This document shows, piece after piece, positions 53,848 through 63,972 of a stretch of 64,000 nt of DNA. The notes under the pieces were generated by a model. That model did no database searches. It saw only the letters and a program-made list of their open reading frames with translations, and was not told the DNA's origin. How positions within the stretch are numbered: position 1 is the stretch's first letter; each line of letters begins with the position of its first letter. The position numbers were made by a program, and so were the translations under genes. Origin of the DNA: Erwinia aphidicola. Lineage in GTDB: Bacteria > Pseudomonadota > Gammaproteobacteria > Enterobacterales > Enterobacteriaceae. The DNA lies in assembly GCF_024169515.1 (NCBI RefSeq), contig NZ_JAMKCQ010000001.1, positions 3,224,001 to 3,288,000 of the forward strand, given 5' to 3'.

Positions 53848-55412
53848 GTTCCGGCCAGAGCTGGAAACCAGCCAGTAACCCGTGGCTGGTCGCGATGACC
53901 GTGACGCTGGCGGTGTTCATGGAGATCCTCGACACCACCATCGTCAACGTGGCGCTGCCGCATGTGGCAGGTTCGCTGTCGGCCAGCTATGACGAATCAA
54001 CCTGGGTGCTGACCTCGTACCTGGTGGCGAACGGCATCGTGCTGCCGATCTCGGCGTTCCTCAGCCGACTGCTCGGGCGCAAGCAGTTCTTCCTGATCTG
54101 CATTGTGATGTTCACCGTCTGCTCGTTCCTCTGCGGCATCGCCACCGAGCTGTGGCAGATCATCCTGTTCCGCGTGCTGCAGGGCTTCTTCGGCGGCGGC
54201 TTACAGCCGGTGCAGCAGTCGGTCTTGCTTGACTATTTCAAGCCTGCCGACCGGGGTAAAGCGTTTGGCCTGTCATCGATCGCGGTGATCGTTGCGCCGG
54301 TGCTCGGCCCGACGCTCGGCGGCTGGATCACCGATAACTACAGCTGGCGCTGGGTGTTCTTTATCAACATCCCGGTCGGTATTCTTAGCGTGCTGGCGAT
54401 CTACCAGCTGCTGGAAGATCCGCCGTGGGAGCGGAAATGGGCCAAAGGCAAGCTGCGCGTCGACTATATCGGCATCAGCCTGATTACCCTCGGCCTCGGC
54501 TGTCTGCAGGTGATGATGGATCGCGGCGAAGATGAAGACTGGTTCCAGTCGAGCTTCATTGTCACCTTTGCCCTGCTGGCGCTGACCGGCATTGTCGGGG
54601 CGATCTACTGGCTGCTGTATGCCAAAAAACCGGTGGTTGACCTGCACGTGCTGAAGGATAAAAACTTCGCGGTTGCCAGCCTGCTGATGGCGGGCATGGC
54701 GGCGATCCTCTACGGCAGTTCGGTGGTGATCCCGCAGCTGGCGCAGCAGGATCTGGGCTATACCGCCACGCTCTCAGGGCTGGTGCTGTCGCCCGGTGCG
54801 GTGCTGATCGTGCTGTCGATCCCGCTGGTGCTGAAGCTGATGCCGATTATCCAGACGCGCTGGCTGATTGCCTTCGGCTTTACGCTGCTATGCGTGTCGT
54901 TTATCTACTCGGCCACGCTCACCCCGAATATTGATTTCACCACGCTGGTGTTGATGCGCAGCTTCCAGACTATCGGGCTGGGCTTCCTGTTCGTGCCGCT
55001 CACCACCATCGCCTTTGTCACCATTCCGCAAAAGCTGAATGCGGATGCCTCGGCGCTGTTCACGATGTTCCGCAACGTTGCCGGATCGATCGGTATTTCG
55101 CTCTCCACCGCGATGATCACCGAACGCTCGCAGGCGCGCAGTGCGGAGATGGTGCATAACATGACCCCGCTCAATGAGCCGTTTAACCTGGCGGTTGAAC
55201 GCTGGGCGCAGGGCGTCAGGGACTTTGCGCATACGGTCGGTGACCCGGTGACTATCGCCACCGGCCAGCTCTATCAGCAGATGATCGTGCAGTCGCGGTT
55301 CCTCGCCTATATCGATGTGTTTATGGGGCTGAGCCTCCTCGCCCTGGTTCTCATTCCATTTTGTTTACTGCTGGCGCCAATCAAAAGCGAGGGCAGTGCA
55401 GGTGCACACTGA
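53844..55412 (+). CDS. DHA2-family multidrug exporter (EmrB/QacA type)
   Basis: 522 residues with fourteen membrane helices. Motifs: LDTTIVNVALPHVAGSL (motif D1), RLLGRKQFF (motif A) and PTLGGWITDNYSWRWVFFIN (motif C, antiporter). It should couple proton entry to export of hydrophobic compounds through the HlyD and outer-membrane partners encoded on each side. No regulator gene is adjacent. Confidence 0.92.
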   Translation: MSSGQSWKPASNPWLVAMTVTLAVFMEILDTTIVNVALPHVAGSLSASYDESTWVLTSYLVANGIVLPISAFLSRLLGRKQFFLICIVMFTVCSFLCGIATELWQIILFRVLQGFFGGGLQPVQQSVLLDYFKPADRGKAFGLSSIAVIVAPVLGPTLGGWITDNYSWRWVFFINIPVGILSVLAIYQLLEDPPWERKWAKGKLRVDYIGISLITLGLGCLQVMMDRGEDEDWFQSSFIVTFALLALTGIVGAIYWLLYAKKPVVDLHVLKDKNFAVASLLMAGMAAILYGSSVVIPQLAQQDLGYTATLSGLVLSPGAVLIVLSIPLVLKLMPIIQTRWLIAFGFTLLCVSFIYSATLTPNIDFTTLVLMRSFQTIGLGFLFVPLTTIAFVTIPQKLNADASALFTMFRNVAGSIGISLSTAMITERSQARSAEMVHNMTPLNEPFNLAVERWAQGVRDFAHTVGDPVTIATGQLYQQMIVQSRFLAYIDVFMGLSLLALVLIPFCLLLAPIKSEGSAGAH

Positions 55413-55413
55413 C

Positions 55414-56961
55414 ATGAACGTTTCTTCCATTTTTATGCGCTCGCGTAGCGCGCTGCTGGTCGCGGCAACGCTGGCGCTCGGCGCCTGTGCGGTGGGGCCA
55501 GATTACCAGGCGCCGAAGCCGGTTACGCCGGGCAGTTTTAACAGCATGCAGTCTGAAGGCGGTTCTCGACCGCTGGCGGCATCCACTAACCCCAACTGGT
55601 GGAAATCGTTTAACGATCCGCAGCTCGACAGCCTGATCGAGCGGGCGATAAAAGGTAACCTCAGTCTGCAACAGGCGGTGCTGCGCATTGCCGGGGCACG
55701 TCAGCAGCTGAATCAGGCGCGCGGCGCGTGGGCACCGTCGGTAAACGGTAATGCGCGCTTTACCCGCCAGCAGCTGGGGATCAAGGGTGAGCTGGAGTCC
55801 GAAGGGGTTTATGACCAGCTTGACCAGGCCAATACGGAGACCGATCTGCGTCCGGCGCTCGACAGCCTGTCAAAACCTGTCGGGTTATATCAGGGCAGCT
55901 TCGATGCCTCGTGGGAGCTGGATCTGTGGGGCAAAGTGCGCCGCCAGGTTGAGATGGCCGACGCGCAGCAGCAGCAGTCGGTGGAAAATCGCAACGATGC
56001 GCTGGTGTCGTTAGAAGCGGAAGTGGCGCGCGCCTACCTGCAACTGCGCGGCGCACAGGCCATTACGCAGACGCTGCAAACCCAGATTGACGTGGCGCAG
56101 CAGACGCTGGAATTGACGCAGAGCCAGCAGAAAAACGGCCTGGCGCCGCAGACCGACGTGGAGAATGCCCGCGCCCAGCTGAACTCCCTGCGCGCACAAT
56201 TGCCGCAGTATCAGGCTCAAATTCATCAGGCGATGAACGGGCTGGCGGTACTGACCGGCAGAGTACCCGGCGCGCTGGATAGCGAGCTGATGGCAAGCAA
56301 ACCGCTGCCTGCGCTGCCTAAAGCGGTGCCGGTTGGCGTGCCGTCACAGCTGGCACGCCGCCGCCCGGACGTGCGCCAGGCGGAAGCCAGCCTGCACGCA
56401 GCAACGGCCAATATTGGCGTGTCGGTGGCGGAGCTGTTCCCCAGCCTGTCGCTGACCGGACAATTTGGCATGCGCAACAGCGATGCCAGCTATCTGGATA
56501 ACTGGAGCAGCCACTTCTACAGCTTTGGTCCGTCGGTCACTATCCCAATTTTCCAGGGAGGGCGGCTGGTCTCCAGCGTCAAGCTGGCACGCGCGCAGCA
56601 GGCCAGCGCGGCGCTGGGCTACCGCCAGACGGTGCTGACTGCACTGCAGGATGTAGAGAATGCGCTGGTCAGCTACCGCAGCGATCAGCAGCAGGTTGAG
56701 GGGCTGGACGATACGGTGGATGCCTTGCAGAACACCTTCAAGCTCGCCAGCGACAGCTACGGTCAGGGGCTGTCGACGTTTATCGAAGCGTTGGACGCGC
56801 AGCGCCAGCTGGCGCAGGCGCAGCAGCAGGCCGAACAGGCGAGGGTGCAGAGCAGTCTCGATCTTGTCGCGCTATATAAAGCACTGGGCGGGGGCTGGGA
56901 AGCGTATCAGGACGTCGATCTGCCGCAGTATTCGGTGTTCGGCCCGGCGGAAAATCCGTAA
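55414..56961 (+). CDS. NodT-family outer-membrane efflux lipoprotein
   Basis: About 515 residues from the ATG 1 nt after the previous stop. The signal peptide ends in the lipobox LALGAC, then AVGPDYQAPKP, typical of OprM/NodT proteins. Two TolC repeats follow (NPNWWKSFNDPQLDSLIERA, SLQQAVLRIAGARQQL and ARRRPDVRQAEASLHAATAN). It completes a tripartite pump with the two genes before it. Confidence 0.9.
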   Translation: MNVSSIFMRSRSALLVAATLALGACAVGPDYQAPKPVTPGSFNSMQSEGGSRPLAASTNPNWWKSFNDPQLDSLIERAIKGNLSLQQAVLRIAGARQQLNQARGAWAPSVNGNARFTRQQLGIKGELESEGVYDQLDQANTETDLRPALDSLSKPVGLYQGSFDASWELDLWGKVRRQVEMADAQQQQSVENRNDALVSLEAEVARAYLQLRGAQAITQTLQTQIDVAQQTLELTQSQQKNGLAPQTDVENARAQLNSLRAQLPQYQAQIHQAMNGLAVLTGRVPGALDSELMASKPLPALPKAVPVGVPSQLARRRPDVRQAEASLHAATANIGVSVAELFPSLSLTGQFGMRNSDASYLDNWSSHFYSFGPSVTIPIFQGGRLVSSVKLARAQQASAALGYRQTVLTALQDVENALVSYRSDQQQVEGLDDTVDALQNTFKLASDSYGQGLSTFIEALDAQRQLAQAQQQAEQARVQSSLDLVALYKALGGGWEAYQDVDLPQYSVFGPAENP

Positions 56962-57418
56962 CCCCATTCCCGTAGGGGCGAGGCACGCCTCGCCCGGCTT
57001 TTTTCGGTCGGGCATGCCTCGTCTCTGCGGGACAAAACATCGTCCGGCTAACCTGCTTAAATCCCCTTCTTTGACGCTTAATTAAGTGGCTTATTTTTAT
57101 CCGCCACTGATGGCTTCCTGTCTTTTCTGATTACAAATGAAACGAAAATCCATAATGAAACATGAGATGAAACGTTCTCAAATTATCCTTGCCGCGCGTA
57201 GCTCCCATAAATACAACAGAATTAAGCTAATAATGTCTAATCGATCGCGTTAACGCTGGAATAGCGAGATGTGCACCTCAAAATTTAATTTTCATTGTTG
57301 TTTGAAATGAAAAATATGATCTAAATTAAGCTCAGAGGCGGTGAACGGGTAAAATTCATGATGAGTCATCCCTCTTTTCCCAACTCAACCAGGTCGATGA
57401 GAGGTCACTGTAGTCACC
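56962..57418. other. Long leader region before the sugar transporters
   Basis: 457 bp without a gene. At 56976-56995 GGGCGAGGC and GCCTCGCCC form a 9-bp palindrome (family member, 2-nt centre), with more arms of similar sequence to 57040. The rest (57060-57390) is AT-rich and must carry the transporter promoter, but I cannot name an operator. An 18-nt block repeated before the second transporter starts at 57392. Confidence 0.6.
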
Positions 57419-58909
57419 ATGGCAAAAGAACAATATATCACCCCCAACCGGGCGTCTGGGCCTAACAGCACCACCAAAACGGAACCCTTTGTAAAGGTGA
57501 TTGCGGTGGTTGCCACCCTTGGGGGATTACTTTTCGGTTACGACACCGGCGTTATCTCCGGCGCGCTGCTGTTTATGGGCGACGAGTTACACCTGACGCC
57601 ATTCACCACCGGGCTGGTCACCAGCTCACTGCTGTTCGGTGCGGCTTTTGGCGCACTGTTCTCCGGGCACTTCGCTGCCGCGCAAGGGCGTAAGAAAATC
57701 ATTATCGTGCTGGCGATTATCTTCGCCATCGGCGCGATGGGCACCGCGCTGGCGCCGAATGTTGAGTGGATGATTTTCTTCCGTCTTATCCTCGGCGTGG
57801 CGGTAGGGGGGGCATCGGCGACCGTGCCGGTGTATATCGCCGAAATTGCCCCGGCCAATAAGCGCGGGCAGCTGGTAACTATTCAGGAGTTGATGATCGT
57901 CTCCGGCCAGATGCTGGCGTATATCTCTAACGCGGGGTTCAACGCTGCGTGGGGCGGTCATGAGACCTGGCGCTGGATGCTTGCCGTGGCCACCATTCCT
58001 GCGGTGCTGCTGTGGTTTGGCATGATGTTTATGCCGGATACGCCGCGCTGGTACGCCATGCAGGGGAGGTTGGCCGAGGCGCGCCGCGTGCTGGAGCGTA
58101 CCCGCGCCAAAGAGGATGTGGAGTGGGAGCTGGAAGAGATCGCCGAAACGCTGGAGGAAGAGGACAGGCAGCAGACGCGCGCCAGCGTGCAGGAGCTGAA
58201 GAAACCCTGGCTGTTTAAACTGTTTATGATTGGCGTGGGCGTGGCGGTTATTCAGCAGACCTCAGGCGTCAACACCATCATGTACTACGCGCCCACCATG
58301 CTGAAGGCGGTGGGGATGAGTACCGATGCGGCGCTGTTTGCCACCATCGCCAATGGGGCAATCTCGGTGCTGATGACCTTTGTCGGTATCTGGCTGCTGG
58401 GCAAAATCGGCCGCCGTACCATGGTGAAAATCGGCCAGTTTGGCTGCACCGCCTGCCTGTTCTTCATCGGCGCCGTCAGCTACTTTATGCCGGAAACGGT
58501 CAACGGCCAGGTCGACGTGCTGCGCAGCTATATGGTGCTGTTAGGCATGCTGATGTTCCTCAGCTTCCAGCAGGGCGCGCTCTCACCGGTGACCTGGCTG
58601 CTGCTGTCGGAAATCTTCCCAACGCGCCTGCGCGGCGTCTTTATGGGCGGGGCGGTGTTCGCCATGTGGATTGCTAACTTCCTTATCTCGCTGGCTTTCC
58701 CGATGCTGCTGGCCAGCGTCGGCCTGTCGGGTGCCTTCTTTATTTTCGGTCTGATTGGCATCTGCGGTGCGGTGTTTGTCATTAAATGCATTCCTGAAAC
58801 CCGCAACCGCAGCCTGGAACAGATTGAACACTACCTGCGTGACTGGCTGAGCAGCGATGAAGAAAGTGCGGTAGTGAGCGCGACAAAACGTAAAGCGGAG
58901 AACCATTAA
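57419..58909 (+). CDS. Sugar porter (MFS), first of a tandem pair
   Basis: 496 residues, twelve membrane helices, MFS sugar porter family. Family signatures: LFGYDTGVISGALLFM, GRKKIIIV, motif PDTPRWYAMQGR, QQTSGVNTIMYYAP, and IPETRNRSLEQIE after helix 12. Close to inositol and pentose/hexose-H+ symporters of enterobacteria; the substrate cannot be told. GAGAGG lies 14 nt before the ATG, which is unusually far. Very similar to the next gene. Confidence 0.88.
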   Translation: MAKEQYITPNRASGPNSTTKTEPFVKVIAVVATLGGLLFGYDTGVISGALLFMGDELHLTPFTTGLVTSSLLFGAAFGALFSGHFAAAQGRKKIIIVLAIIFAIGAMGTALAPNVEWMIFFRLILGVAVGGASATVPVYIAEIAPANKRGQLVTIQELMIVSGQMLAYISNAGFNAAWGGHETWRWMLAVATIPAVLLWFGMMFMPDTPRWYAMQGRLAEARRVLERTRAKEDVEWELEEIAETLEEEDRQQTRASVQELKKPWLFKLFMIGVGVAVIQQTSGVNTIMYYAPTMLKAVGMSTDAALFATIANGAISVLMTFVGIWLLGKIGRRTMVKIGQFGCTACLFFIGAVSYFMPETVNGQVDVLRSYMVLLGMLMFLSFQQGALSPVTWLLLSEIFPTRLRGVFMGGAVFAMWIANFLISLAFPMLLASVGLSGAFFIFGLIGICGAVFVIKCIPETRNRSLEQIEHYLRDWLSSDEESAVVSATKRKAENH

Positions 58910-59040
58910 TTGCCGACGGGCCTGTGCTGGCTGGCCCGCTCTGCTGCTTGCAGTGCAGCGTTAACCGCAGGCTAACGCTGCTGATGTGAACTGAACTCAG
59001 CACCCTGTTAACTGGTCGATGAGAGGTCACTAAAGTCACT

Positions 59041-60528
59041 ATGGCAAAAGAACACTATATCACCCCCAATCGGGCCTCCGGGCCTAATAGCAGCAGCAGA
59101 ACCGAGCCATTCGTCAAAGTGATTGCGGCGGTAGCCACGCTGGGCGGCCTGCTGTTTGGCTACGATACCGGCGTTATCTCCGGCGCGCTGCTGTTTATGG
59201 GCGACGAATTACACCTGACGCCATTTACCACCGGGCTGGTCACCAGCTCACTGCTGTTCGGTGCCGCTTTTGGCGCACTGATCTCCGGCCACTTCGCTAA
59301 CAGCGCCGGACGTAAGAAAATCATCATCACTCTGGCGATTATCTTTGCACTTGGCTCCATCGGTACCGCGCTGGCGCCGGACGTGGAGTGGATGATTTTC
59401 TTCCGTCTGATCCTCGGCGTGGCGGTCGGTGGCGCATCGGCAACCGTGCCGGTCTACATCGCGGAAATTGCCCCGGCTAACAAACGCGGGCAGCTGGTCA
59501 CCATTCAGGAGCTGATGATTGTTAGCGGCCAGCTGCTGGCCTATATCTCGAATGCGGGCTTTAACGCAGCCTGGGGCGGGGATGAAAGCTGGCGCTGGAT
59601 GCTGGCGGTAGCCACCATGCCCGCCGTGCTGCTGTGGTTCGGCATGATGTTTATGCCGGACACGCCGCGCTGGTATGCAATGCAGGGGCGTCTGGCGCAA
59701 GCGCGCCGCGTGCTGGAGCGCACCCGCGCGAAAGAGGATGTTGACTGGGAGATGGCAGAGATCGAGGAGACGCTGGCCGAAGAGGAGAATCAGGGAAAAC
59801 CCGGCCTGCGCGACCTCGCGAAGCCGTGGCTGATGAAGCTGCTGCTTATCGGCATTGGTATCGCCGTGATCAATCAGACCTCAGGGGTGAATACCATCAT
59901 GTACTACGCGCCGACCATGCTGAAGGCCACCGGCATGAGTACCAACGCGGCGCTGTTTGCCACTATCGCTAACGGCGTGGTATCGGTGACGATGGTCTGC
60001 GTAGGCATCTGGCTGCTGGGGAAAATGGGCCGCCGTACCATGACGCTGATCGGCCAGTTCGGCTGTACTTTCAGCCTGCTGTTTATCGCGGCGGTCAGCT
60101 TCTTTATGCCGGAAACGGTCAACGGCCAGGTCGATGTGCTGCGCGGCTACCTGGTGCTGCTCGGCATGCTGATGTTCCTCAGCTTCCAGCAGGGCTTCCT
60201 GTCGCCGGCGACCTGGCTGCTGCTGTCGGAGATCTTTCCAACGCGCCTGCGCGGAATGTTTATGGGCAGCGCGATCTTCGCGATGTGGATCGCCAACTTC
60301 CTGATCTCGCTGGCGTTCCCGATGCTGCTGGCCAGCGTTGGCCTCTCCGGCGCCTTCCTGATCTTTGCGCTGATCGGCATCATCTCCGGCATCTTTGTTA
60401 TCAAGTGCATTCCGGAAACCCGCAACCGCAGCCTGGAGCAGATTGAGCACTATCTGCATGACTGGCTGAGTGACGAGGTGGACACGCCGCCGCTGCCCGT
60501 GCCTGAACGTAAAGCAGAAATTCACTAA
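59041..60528 (+). CDS. Sugar porter (MFS), second of a tandem pair
   Basis: 495 residues and near-identical in most helices to the preceding transporter, including the N-terminus (MAKEHYITPNRASGPNS). Differences cluster in the central loop (residues ~235-255), a few helix faces and the tail. The same leader block GGTCGATGAGAGGTCACT precedes it, so the duplication included the upstream region. Retention of two copies suggests different substrates or extra dosage; not decidable here. Confidence 0.88.
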   Translation: MAKEHYITPNRASGPNSSSRTEPFVKVIAAVATLGGLLFGYDTGVISGALLFMGDELHLTPFTTGLVTSSLLFGAAFGALISGHFANSAGRKKIIITLAIIFALGSIGTALAPDVEWMIFFRLILGVAVGGASATVPVYIAEIAPANKRGQLVTIQELMIVSGQLLAYISNAGFNAAWGGDESWRWMLAVATMPAVLLWFGMMFMPDTPRWYAMQGRLAQARRVLERTRAKEDVDWEMAEIEETLAEEENQGKPGLRDLAKPWLMKLLLIGIGIAVINQTSGVNTIMYYAPTMLKATGMSTNAALFATIANGVVSVTMVCVGIWLLGKMGRRTMTLIGQFGCTFSLLFIAAVSFFMPETVNGQVDVLRGYLVLLGMLMFLSFQQGFLSPATWLLLSEIFPTRLRGMFMGSAIFAMWIANFLISLAFPMLLASVGLSGAFLIFALIGIISGIFVIKCIPETRNRSLEQIEHYLHDWLSDEVDTPPLPVPERKAEIH

Positions 60529-60662
60529 TCCAGATGGCCGGGGAAGACCCGGCCTCTTCTGCTCTCACCGCCCCCTGCCAGACTGCTGTATTCCCCGCCT
60601 GTTTTTTTTGGCATAATGCGCGCTGACTCACATACTCACATCGCAAATTAAAGGCTATCTCT

Positions 60663-62255
60663 GTGCTAGTTTCCAGCAACGTCACCATGCAGTTTGGCAG
60701 TAAGCCGCTGTTCGAAAACATCTCCGTCAAATTTGGCGGCGGCAACCGCTACGGCCTGATCGGTGCCAACGGCAGCGGTAAGTCCACCTTTATGAAAATT
60801 CTCGGTGGCGACCTGGTTCCTTCCGGCGGTAATGTCTCGCTCGATCCGAACGAGCGCCTCGGTAAACTGCGCCAGGATCAGTTCGCCTTTGAACAGTATT
60901 CCGTGCTGGATACGGTGATCATGGGCCACGGCGAGCTGTGGGCGGTGAAGGAAGAGCGCGATGCGATCTATGCGCTGCCGGAGATGAGCGAAGAAGACGG
61001 TTATAAAGTCGCTGACCTCGAAGAGAAGTATGGCGAGATGGACGGCTACACCGCAGAAGCGCGTGCCGGTGAGCTGCTGCTGGGCGTGGGTATTCCGCTG
61101 GAGCAGCACTACGGCCCGATGAGCGAAGTCGCTCCCGGCTGGAAACTGCGCGTGCTGCTGGCACAGGCGCTGTTCTCTAACCCGGAAATTCTGCTGCTCG
61201 ACGAACCGACCAACAACCTGGACATCGATACCATTCGCTGGCTGGAGCAGGTGCTGAACGAGCGTAACAGCACCATGATCATCATTTCGCACGACCGTCA
61301 CTTCCTGAACATGGTCTGCACCCACATGGCCGACCTCGACTACGGCGAGCTGCGCGTTTACCCGGGCAACTACGACGAGTACATGACGGCAGCAACCCAG
61401 GCGCGCGAGCGTCTGCTGTCTGATAACGCCAAGAAGAAAGCGCAGATCAACGAACTGCAGTCCTTCGTCAGCCGCTTCAGCGCCAACGCCTCAAAATCCC
61501 GTCAGGCGACCTCACGCGCCAAGCAGATTGACAAGATCAAACTGGATGAGGTGAAAGCATCGAGCCGTCAGAACCCGTTCATTCGTTTCGAGCAGGATAA
61601 GAAACTGTTCCGCAATGCGCTGACGCTGGAAGCCGTGACCAAAGGTTTCGACAACGGTCCGCTGTTTAAAAACGTCAATATGCTGCTGGAAGTGGGCGAA
61701 AAGCTGGCGATCCTCGGCCCGAACGGTATCGGTAAAACCACGCTGCTGAAAACGCTGATTGGCGAACTGCTGCCGGACAACGGCACCGTGAAATGGTCCG
61801 AGAATGCGCAAATTGGTTACTACGCGCAGGATCACGCCCACGACTTCGCCGACGACCTGAGCGTGTTCGACTGGATGAGCCAGTGGAAGCAGGAGAGCGA
61901 TGACGAGCAGGCGGTACGCGGTATTCTCGGCCGTCTGCTGTTCAGCCAGGACGATATCAAGAAGCCAGCCAAAGTGCTGTCCGGTGGTGAGAAGGGCCGC
62001 ATGCTGTTCGGCAAGCTGATGATGCAGAAGCCGAACGTGCTGATCATGGATGAACCGACTAACCACCTCGATATGGAATCGATCGAAGCGCTGAACATGG
62101 CGCTGGAGATGTACGAAGGCACGCTGATCTTCGTTTCTCACGACCGTGAGTTCGTCAGCTCGCTGGCCACGCGCGTGATTGAGATGACGCCGGGCAAACT
62201 GAACGACTTTACCGGCAACTACGAAGACTATCTGCGCAGCCAGGGCATCGTGTAA
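60663..62255 (+). CDS. ybiT: ABC-F ATPase YbiT
   Basis: 530 residues with two ABC domains and no membrane part. First Walker [10 protein letters not shown], second GPNGIGKTT. Both Walker B motifs ([28 protein letters not shown]) and the interdomain linker rich in Lys/Arg are present. ABC-F proteins act at the ribosome E site to relieve stalling. The start is a GTG giving [12 protein letters not shown], as in E. coli. Confidence 0.96.
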   Translation: MLVSSNVTMQFGSKPLFENISVKFGGGNRYGLIGANGSGKSTFMKILGGDLVPSGGNVSLDPNERLGKLRQDQFAFEQYSVLDTVIMGHGELWAVKEERDAIYALPEMSEEDGYKVADLEEKYGEMDGYTAEARAGELLLGVGIPLEQHYGPMSEVAPGWKLRVLLAQALFSNPEILLLDEPTNNLDIDTIRWLEQVLNERNSTMIIISHDRHFLNMVCTHMADLDYGELRVYPGNYDEYMTAATQARERLLSDNAKKKAQINELQSFVSRFSANASKSRQATSRAKQIDKIKLDEVKASSRQNPFIRFEQDKKLFRNALTLEAVTKGFDNGPLFKNVNMLLEVGEKLAILGPNGIGKTTLLKTLIGELLPDNGTVKWSENAQIGYYAQDHAHDFADDLSVFDWMSQWKQESDDEQAVRGILGRLLFSQDDIKKPAKVLSGGEKGRMLFGKLMMQKPNVLIMDEPTNHLDMESIEALNMALEMYEGTLIFVSHDREFVSSLATRVIEMTPGKLNDFTGNYEDYLRSQGIV

Positions 62256-62270
62256 GGCCCGATGTTGTAG

Positions 62271-62419
62271 GGGCCGACCCTTTTTTCCGGTCGGCCCTTG
62301 CCGCAGATTTTGCGGGCTGACCGAAAAAGAGGGTCAGCCCCTACAAATGCCTCGCTGCCAGTCCCCCTGCAAATGCCTTGCTGCAAACGTAGGGGACGAC
62401 CTTCTTTTTCGGTCGTCCC
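62271..62419. repeat. Three palindromes in a row with different arms
   Basis: In the gap between convergent ybiT and the cyclase gene: GGGCCGACC/GGTCGGCCC (62271-62297), GGGCTGACC/GGTCAGCCC (62314-62340) and GGGACGACC/GGTCGTCCC (62393-62419). Each is preceded by GTAGG or followed by CTAC. The three stems differ in sequence but each pairs fully. They probably stop transcription from both sides. Confidence 0.8.
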
Positions 62420-62430
62420 GTATCCCCCGG

Positions 62431-63972
62431 TTATTCACCCACCTGGTTTTTTCCCGCGCGTTTCGCCGCATACAACGCCTTATCCGCCTCGGCAATCAGC
62501 TGATGGCGCGCGGTTTCGCTGCGGTCGGTCATTGCCACCGCTACCCCAACACTGATCGTCACAATTCTCTCCGGCGTATCGCTGCCTGGGTTAGGAATGC
62601 CGAGCTTTGCCACCGCCTCCGTCGCCTGTTCGGCAAAGCGCAGCGCCGCTGTGCGATCCGCCCCCGGCATAATCACCGCAAACTCTTCGCCGCCGTAGCG
62701 CGTCACCAAATCTTCCGGGCGGTGCGGCAGGCGTGACAGCGTATGAGCGATCTGTTTCAGGCAATCATCCCCGGCCAGGTGACCGTAGGTGTCGTTAAAG
62801 GCTTTAAACGAATCGACATCGATCATCAGCAGCGACAGCGGGGTGCGCAGCTTGTGGGAGCGCTCGACGTTGCGCTGCAGATAGAGGTCGAAATGGCGGC
62901 GGTTTGCCAGCCCGGTAAGACTGTCGACCAGCGCCAGCGTCTGTAAAGTGCGGTTCATGGTGGTAAGCTGATCGCGCACCTGAGTCAGCTCCAGCTGATT
63001 CCTCAGGTTGAGGGAAATATGGCGCAGCACCAGCAACCCGAGCAGGGAGATCACCAGCAGCAGGATCGCCGACAGCGCGATATAGACGCTGAGAGCGGAG
63101 AACCACTCCTGCAGCAGCGCCTTTTTATCGTAGCCGACGGCCACCACCAGCGGGTAGCGCTTCAGGCTGGAGTATCCCAACACCCGTTCAATGCCGTCCA
63201 GAGCCGATTTATAGAGCGCGGTACCGTTTGGAGCACTCTTCAGCAGCCGGGTAAAGAGCGGGCTGCCGGAGATATTACGGTTAATGGTATTGTCGGCGAA
63301 CGGGCGCGCGTAAAGGATATTGCCATCGGCCTGCATCAGCGCCAGCACGTCGCGATCGCCCATATTGTAATAGCCATAAACCTGCTTAAAAAAGCTCAGG
63401 CGTACGGTCGCCAGCAGCACGCCGCGAAACGAACCATCGAGATTATTCAGGCGCATCGAAACGGGGATAACCAGATCGCCGGTCGAGCGGCTGCGGATCA
63501 CCTTGCCAATATGGACATTGCCGTCGAGGTTCTGCTGATGATAGCGAAAATACTCGCGGTCGCTGTTATTAGCGCGCTGCGGAACATTGCCATCGGACGT
63601 GACCAGCCAGTTGCCTTCACTGTTGTAAATAAACAGGCCATGCAGCTGCGGCAGGCTGGCTTTGCGGTTGGACAGCAGATCTCTGAGATAGGGGGTGCGT
63701 TCATGGCGCAGGCCAATCAGCGAGATGCGGTCGCGCAGATCCTGTAACGTCAGGTCGACCTGCAGGAAAGTGTCCTCCGCCTGGCGCGACAGCGACTGCG
63801 AGAGGTTACGGGCATCGTTCTGCGAGCTGGTAATCATCCGGTTCCACGAGTTCCAGACAATCCAGCCGTTGATAACCATCACCGCCGTGACAATCGTCAG
63901 CAAAAAAACCACCATCATGCGGCGCAGTGAAGATTTTGTGCCTGCTGAAGTGGCGATCTGTTCATCGATCAT
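62431..63972 (-). CDS. Membrane-bound diguanylate cyclase with periplasmic Cache sensor
   Basis: 513 residues: a helix at ~18-40, a dCache-like periplasmic sensor (about 45-290, with GLFIYNSEGNWLVTSDG and FRGVLLATVRLSFF), a second helix (~295-320) and a C-terminal GGDEF domain. The active site is GGEEF at 427-431, so c-di-GMP synthesis is expected. RxxD at 418-421, five residues before, is the product-inhibition I-site. There is no EAL domain. The start ATG is 28 nt from the window end, so the promoter is not visible. Confidence 0.9.
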   Translation of the reverse strand: MIDEQIATSAGTKSSLRRMMVVFLLTIVTAVMVINGWIVWNSWNRMITSSQNDARNLSQSLSRQAEDTFLQVDLTLQDLRDRISLIGLRHERTPYLRDLLSNRKASLPQLHGLFIYNSEGNWLVTSDGNVPQRANNSDREYFRYHQQNLDGNVHIGKVIRSRSTGDLVIPVSMRLNNLDGSFRGVLLATVRLSFFKQVYGYYNMGDRDVLALMQADGNILYARPFADNTINRNISGSPLFTRLLKSAPNGTALYKSALDGIERVLGYSSLKRYPLVVAVGYDKKALLQEWFSALSVYIALSAILLLVISLLGLLVLRHISLNLRNQLELTQVRDQLTTMNRTLQTLALVDSLTGLANRRHFDLYLQRNVERSHKLRTPLSLLMIDVDSFKAFNDTYGHLAGDDCLKQIAHTLSRLPHRPEDLVTRYGGEEFAVIMPGADRTAALRFAEQATEAVAKLGIPNPGSDTPERIVTISVGVAVAMTDRSETARHQLIAEADKALYAAKRAGKNQVGE

